Assembly: GCA_004794655.1 (NCBI GenBank)
Contig: SMMW01000015.1
Location: forward strand, 124,001-188,000
Length of the DNA: 64,000 bases
Direction of reading: 5' to 3'
DNA from: Marisa cornuarietis
Taxonomy: Eukaryota; Mollusca; Gastropoda; Architaenioglossa; Ampullariidae
The notes under the pieces are model-generated. The model had not been told where the DNA came from, searched no databases, and saw only the letters and a program-made list of their open reading frames with translations. Shown here piece by piece: positions 50,101 through 56,100 of the stretch. How positions within the stretch are numbered: the first letter of the stretch is position 1; each line of letters opens with the position of its first letter. A program made the position numbers and the translations under genes.

Positions 50101-53100
50101 TCAAAATAGATTCCGTCTTGAAATCTGTCTATCCAGGTTTGGTGGCTTTGCTGTATGTAGATGATTTTGCTTTCTGCATCCGAGGCCGATCCCTACCGTG
50201 TCTCGAATGCCAGCTTCAGCTGTGCATAAATGGTGTACAGAAGTGGGTGACAGAAAATGGCTTCAAATTTTCTTCTACGAAGTCAGTATGCATCCACTTT
50301 TGTAAACTACGAGGCATGTTTCCAAACCCATCTATCTCTGTCAACGGCACGGTACTCAAAGTGGTCCAGGAAGTAAAATTTCTTGGGGTCATCTTTGACC
50401 GAAAGCTTTCCTTTCTTCCTCATATCAAATCTTTACATCTATCATGTCAGAAAGCCTTGGACGTTCTTCGAGTAGTCGGCCATGTCAGCTGGGGGGCGGA
50501 CCGCACGGTCCTGCTTCGCCTGTATCGTGCCCTGGTCCGCTCCAAGCTAGACTATGGATCCATTATCTATGGCTCTGCTTGAGAGTCCTATCTCAAAATT
50601 CTTGATCCTATTCACCATCAAGGGCTCCGCATCTGTTTGGGTGCCTTCCGCACCACTCCTGTACAAAGCTTGTACGCAGAAGCTGGTGAGCCTCCACTTT
50701 CTCTCCGTCATCTGAAACTCATGCTGTCCTATGTCTGTCGCTTTAAAGCTCATCCTGGAAACCCTGCTTGCCATGCTGTTTTCGAACCTCAGCGTGCTGC
50801 CCTGTATGCCATTCATACCAAGGAGCTAAAACCAGTATCACTCCGTGTTGAACCTCACTTACAAGCAGCCGGAGTAGATATTCAGCAGGTAGAGACTCTC
50901 CCTCTCTTACCAGCTCCTCCTTGGACTCTTCCTGTTCCAGAGATCCGTCTTGATCTTTGCGCCTTCAAGAAAGGTGACACCTGTGATCTCATCTTTCTTC
51001 AGCGTTTTCAAGAACTGCTTTCTGACTATCCTTGTTTCTGTTCTGTCTTTACAGATGGTTCCAAAGTCCCGAACGGTGGCCCTGTGACTGCGGCAGCAGT
51101 TCCGTCCTGCCAACCGCAACAGGCCTCTTCTGCCCGACTTGCGGATGGCTGCTCTATCTTCTTTGCGGAACTTCAAGCCATCTTGCAAGCCTTGCAGCAT
51201 GTTCACCACTCTTCGGAGCAAAACTTTCTGATCATTTCAGACTCACTATCGGCTCTCCAAGCTCTTCTTTCCCAACGTTTTGACCACCCCATGGTGGTCC
51301 AGATTCATACAATCCATGCAGCCTTACTGTGATGGAAGAAAGACATTGTTTTTATCTGGGCTCCTGGCCATGCAGGTATCCCAGGCAATGTTTGAGCGGA
51401 CCAGGCCGCCAAGGCTGCATGTCAGTCTCCTGGTAAACTACTCTCATTAGTATCAGCAGACTGTAAATCTGATTCGGCCTATGTTCAGTTCCTGTGGCAA
51501 CGCCACTGGGACACTCTGGGCCAAAATAAGTTACACGCCACCCTTCCCTCTCTTTCAGAACGCCTGCCTTCATGCCGTCCTGTGCGGCGGGAGGAGGTAG
51601 TTCTTACTAGATTAAGGGTAGGACACACCTATGCCACGCAGTCACACCTCTTGAAAGGTGAACCACCACCAGTTTGTCCCTGGTGCCGGGGAGTTTTGAG
51701 TGTGGAACATGTCTTGATTGCTTGTCCAGGACTCCAGAGTGTCCGACAGCAGTTTTTTACTGTAGACTCTTTGTTTTCTTTGTTGAGGTCTATCCCACCA
51801 GCAGCTATCTTTACATTTTTAAGGAGGATAGGGCTTTACCACAAGATTTAAGGCTTTATAAGTTCATAGTTTTTGGTTTGTTGGTGGCTTTTTGGGCCAC
51901 AACACTCATTTTTATATGTCACTCCCTCTTTTATGTTGTTCCTGCAAATTGTGTTGGTTTTTAAGATGTTATGGTTATTATACTTAGGGGTTGGTCCCTA
52001 AACTTTTTAAAGCTAAGTAACTGTTCTTGCCGTGATATAGCCCTAGTTGCTGACACGGGGTTAAACACAAACAAACATATTTCTTTCGAAAGTTTGTCAT
52101 TTCTTCACAAATTTGCAAGAACATTATTCTTGTTGGTTATTGTCATTGTCATTCTAGGAAATCCAAGTATAAAAATAGTGAGGGGCTTTGTTCATCATTG
52201 AACTGTCTGGCTATGAGGCAGTTACTCTGTATTTGCCCCAAATTCATAACTACTGATTTTTACCGATGCTACCATCATCATCATCATCATTCCTTGCTAC
52301 TCCTCGAGGAGCATAGGGTCACAACAACACCTCACCAGTGGACACGGTTTTGGGCAGCCCCCCTCAGTTGGTCCCATGTGGTTCCAGCATCCTTTGCCTC
52401 ACTCTCTACTGATCTTCTCCAAGTCTGTTTTGGTCTCCCGAGTCTCCTCTTCCCCTGAGGGTTCCAGTCGAGTGCCTACCTGGCAATTGTGTCAGCTGGT
52501 TTGCACAGGGTGTTTCCTATCCAGCCTCACTTGCGCTTTTTGATATCTTGACTTGTGGCATTCTGGTTAGTTATTTCCCACAGGCTGCTATTGGAGATAT
52601 TCCCAAAGTATGGCGAAGGCATCGGTTGGTAAAAGTCTGGAGCTTGTTGTTGATGTTGTTTGTCACTCTCCAGGTTTCAGAGCCATACAGTAGGACTGCC
52701 TTCACATTGGTGTTGAAGATGCGGGTCTTATTGCAGAGGGATAATGCTCGGGAGTTCCAGATGGGGCGTAGGGTGTTAAAAGCATGCCTGGCCTTGTTTA
52801 TGCCGCTTCTGATGTCATCGTCCGCTCCACCGTCCTTGCTAACTATGCTTCCCAGATATGTGAAGCGGTCTGTTTGTAGGATGTTCTCTCCTTGAAGATG
52901 GATTGGAAGTTCCTGCTTGTTGTTGATTTTCATCACTTCGGTCTTCTTTTTGTTGATCTTTAAGCCGGTCTTCTCTGCTTCCTCTGCTAGCTTGCTCAGT
53001 TTGGTTTGTGCATGCTGCTGCCGATGAGATAGGAGGCTAATGTCATCTGCAAAGTCCAGGTCCTCTAGCTGTTTGGTGAAGTTCCACTGGATACCGGTGT

Positions 53101-56100
53101 TGTTGTCTTGGGTTGTCTTACACATAATCCAGTCTATGACCATCAGGAAGATTGTCGGTGATAATATGCAACCCTGTCTTACTCCAGTCTTCATTACAAA
53201 AGGTTTAGTGAGTTTGTCGTTACGGATAACTTGGCAGGATGAGTCTTTATACAATCCCTGGATGATTTTTATGAATTTGGGTGGAATACCATAGTGGTTA
53301 ATCAGCCTCCAGATGACGTCCCTGTCTACACTGTCGAAGGCCTTCTCGAAATCCACAAAAGTTATATAAAGGGAGGATTGCCATTCGATGGACTGTTCTA
53401 TGATGATACGGAGGGTTGCAATGTGGTCAGTGCATGACTTATCCTGGCAAAACCCTCCTTGTTCTGGTCTCAGTCTCTTGTCTATTGCCTTCTTCAGTCT
53501 CTCTAGTATTATCCTTGTCAGGACTTTGCTGGGGATGGACAGCAGCATGATCCCCGCCAGTTGTTGCACTGGGAGAGGTCTCCTTTCTTTGGTAGTTTGA
53601 CCAGGTGACCTAATTTCCAGTCTGCTGGGACTAGCTCTTGTTCCCAGATCTTGTGTAGGAGGGGCTGTAAAATTGTTGCTGTTGTTTCTGGGTCTGTTTT
53701 TATGCTTCTAGGGGTATGCCGTCCGGGCCTGCTGCTTTGCCATTTTTCATGCTTTTGATAGCTACCATGTAGAGGATAATTTGGCACCACATCAAAACTA
53801 TAGCCCCAGAGGTGCTTACCTGCCCTCCCTGATAGCTTATTTAATTGGTTATAAATGTTATATCTGATCCTTCTTATGCGTATGTTAATGTTTATATTGC
53901 AGTTAACAAAAAAACACAGAGATGGGCACATGGTTAAAGTTGACTGGCTGGACCGGTTGACTTTTCGTGAAATTGAAATGGTCAACGAACAGCAAAAGCG
54001 AGACTCAAACTTTATGTACCTGATGATTGAGTTTCCACAGGTGGTGTATGACAGTACTGTCTTTACTGTTGTCTACTTTGAAAAGGTAAGTAATCAGTGA
54101 GACAATTGTTAATACCTAACCTATCTATCAATATAATTTTTTTCCCCCATCTTTAATATAAAGAAGAGGTAGTTTAGCAGTGATTATGTTAGCGAGACAG
54201 ATTCAGCTGTGGCATTTGGTTAAGCCTGTTCAGTAAAGGTATCTGCCATCTCTCTCCCTGCATATTACTGTGAGATAAAGTTTGCTACTCACACCATATA
54301 CCCTCCACCACTTAGTTACATCCTGTTACTATAAAAACCCAAGAGATTTTATCTTTATGATTATAGAAATGTGCAGCACTGTGTAACAGAACACTGAAGA
54401 TGACATTATGGTCGTTTATTTAAAAATCTCAGTGCTTGAAGTTGATAGTTTTATGTCATGTAAAAAAGTCAGCCTTACACATTTCTGCACTTCTAACCAT
54501 TTTGAAATAAGAGGGTAGCTGGACTGAAATTTATTACTATGGCAGTGCATTTTCTCATTGTCATATGAAAGAAAAATTTTTATTACAAAATGTTTTTTGC
54601 ATTGGTTAGAAATCTTCCACCTTCCTCAGGGTGGGCTGTGACATGCACATATGCAAATCTATGTATTCTTGAAACTTATTTATTATTATAGCATTCAAGG
54701 ATACACACAAATTCACATGCTTTATTTGTATATTTGTAAAAATCCAGACCACTTTTATCCTGTTTTATGGCAGGATGGTGACAGAGGGTGTGAATTTCGC
54801 ACACAAGCTGACATTGTGACTATTCCTGATTCAGAAATGTTATTGGTAAGGCTGGTATATTTATGTCAGTTCCTTTAGATATTAGGCGTGTTATTCATGA
54901 AAGAGCTAATGTTAAGGACCATCATCATATCTATAGTGAATTTAAGTTTCTGAAAGACCTATGACAGAAATAGAGAAATTGCAGACACCTTTGTGCAAGA
55001 TTTAGTGATATTTCAAGTGTTAAGGTGGTATTTTAAATGCTCCAGGAAAATCTTATTGAGAGCAAACACCATAAAATGGCTCGAAGCTTGCGCACAGGAC
55101 CAGCTGATAGGGACATGAAGCCAGATGCCAAAACAAGGGATATTCTGAAGGTAATGGTAGTTAATTCTCAGTTACCCATTTCACACAGGTGCTGCATGAT
55201 CAATTTTCCACCATACATGCCACTCTTGTATGTTATTTAATGCTGCTTTTCATTTAAAATAATATGTCCCTATGCACAGTATCAAGTTGATATATTCAAA
55301 CCAATGCTGTCTTTCTGCCATGTTTAGCTCATGTATTTTGTATGACCGAAAATTGAAAGCTCATTCAAATAAGTTTTCAGTGTTATTTTCCACCCTCTAT
55401 GATAACGAATAGAAACGTTTGAGTCGGTATGCACATAAACTGAGAGGCATGTTCCCAGACTCTATCAATGGTATATAGAAAACGCGTTTTCTAGTTTTAA
55501 TTATGTTGGGACCACCAACAGTCCACCAATCAAGTTTTCACCGCTCTGTTAATGACCAGCAAGGATGGTCAGGGCGGTGGGTTGTAAATCTTGTAAATTA
55601 CTCTGGCAATATGTCCACCAGTCTTCAGAGCAGAACATTAAATCATTTCAGATTTACTATCTGCCATCTAAACTCTCCTTTCTTGCCACTTTGATCACTT
55701 CTTATGGACCATTTCCACACTGTCCATGCAGCACTTCTCCACAAAAAGGACATTGTTTTTATCTGGGATACTGGCAATGCTGGCATCTCAGGCAGTATTT
55801 GAGCAGACCAGGCTAATAAGGCATCTGAACAATCACCTGGTTCTTTGAAGTCACTGGTGTCTGATTGTCAACCATCAGGACAGTGTCTGTGGGACATCCC
55901 TGTTCTGACTTCCTCCCTCTTGGCTTATCCATTTGGCAGATTGTCCTTTGGGTAGGACTATACCACGCATTCCTGCTTAAGGGATGATGCCTTTCGCAAT
56001 CCTGTTTGTCCCTTGTGTCAGGGGCACTTTACTGTGCCATGCATTTTAATTACATCCTGGCCTCCAGCAGATGCGAAACAATTTTTTTCCATACAGTTTT

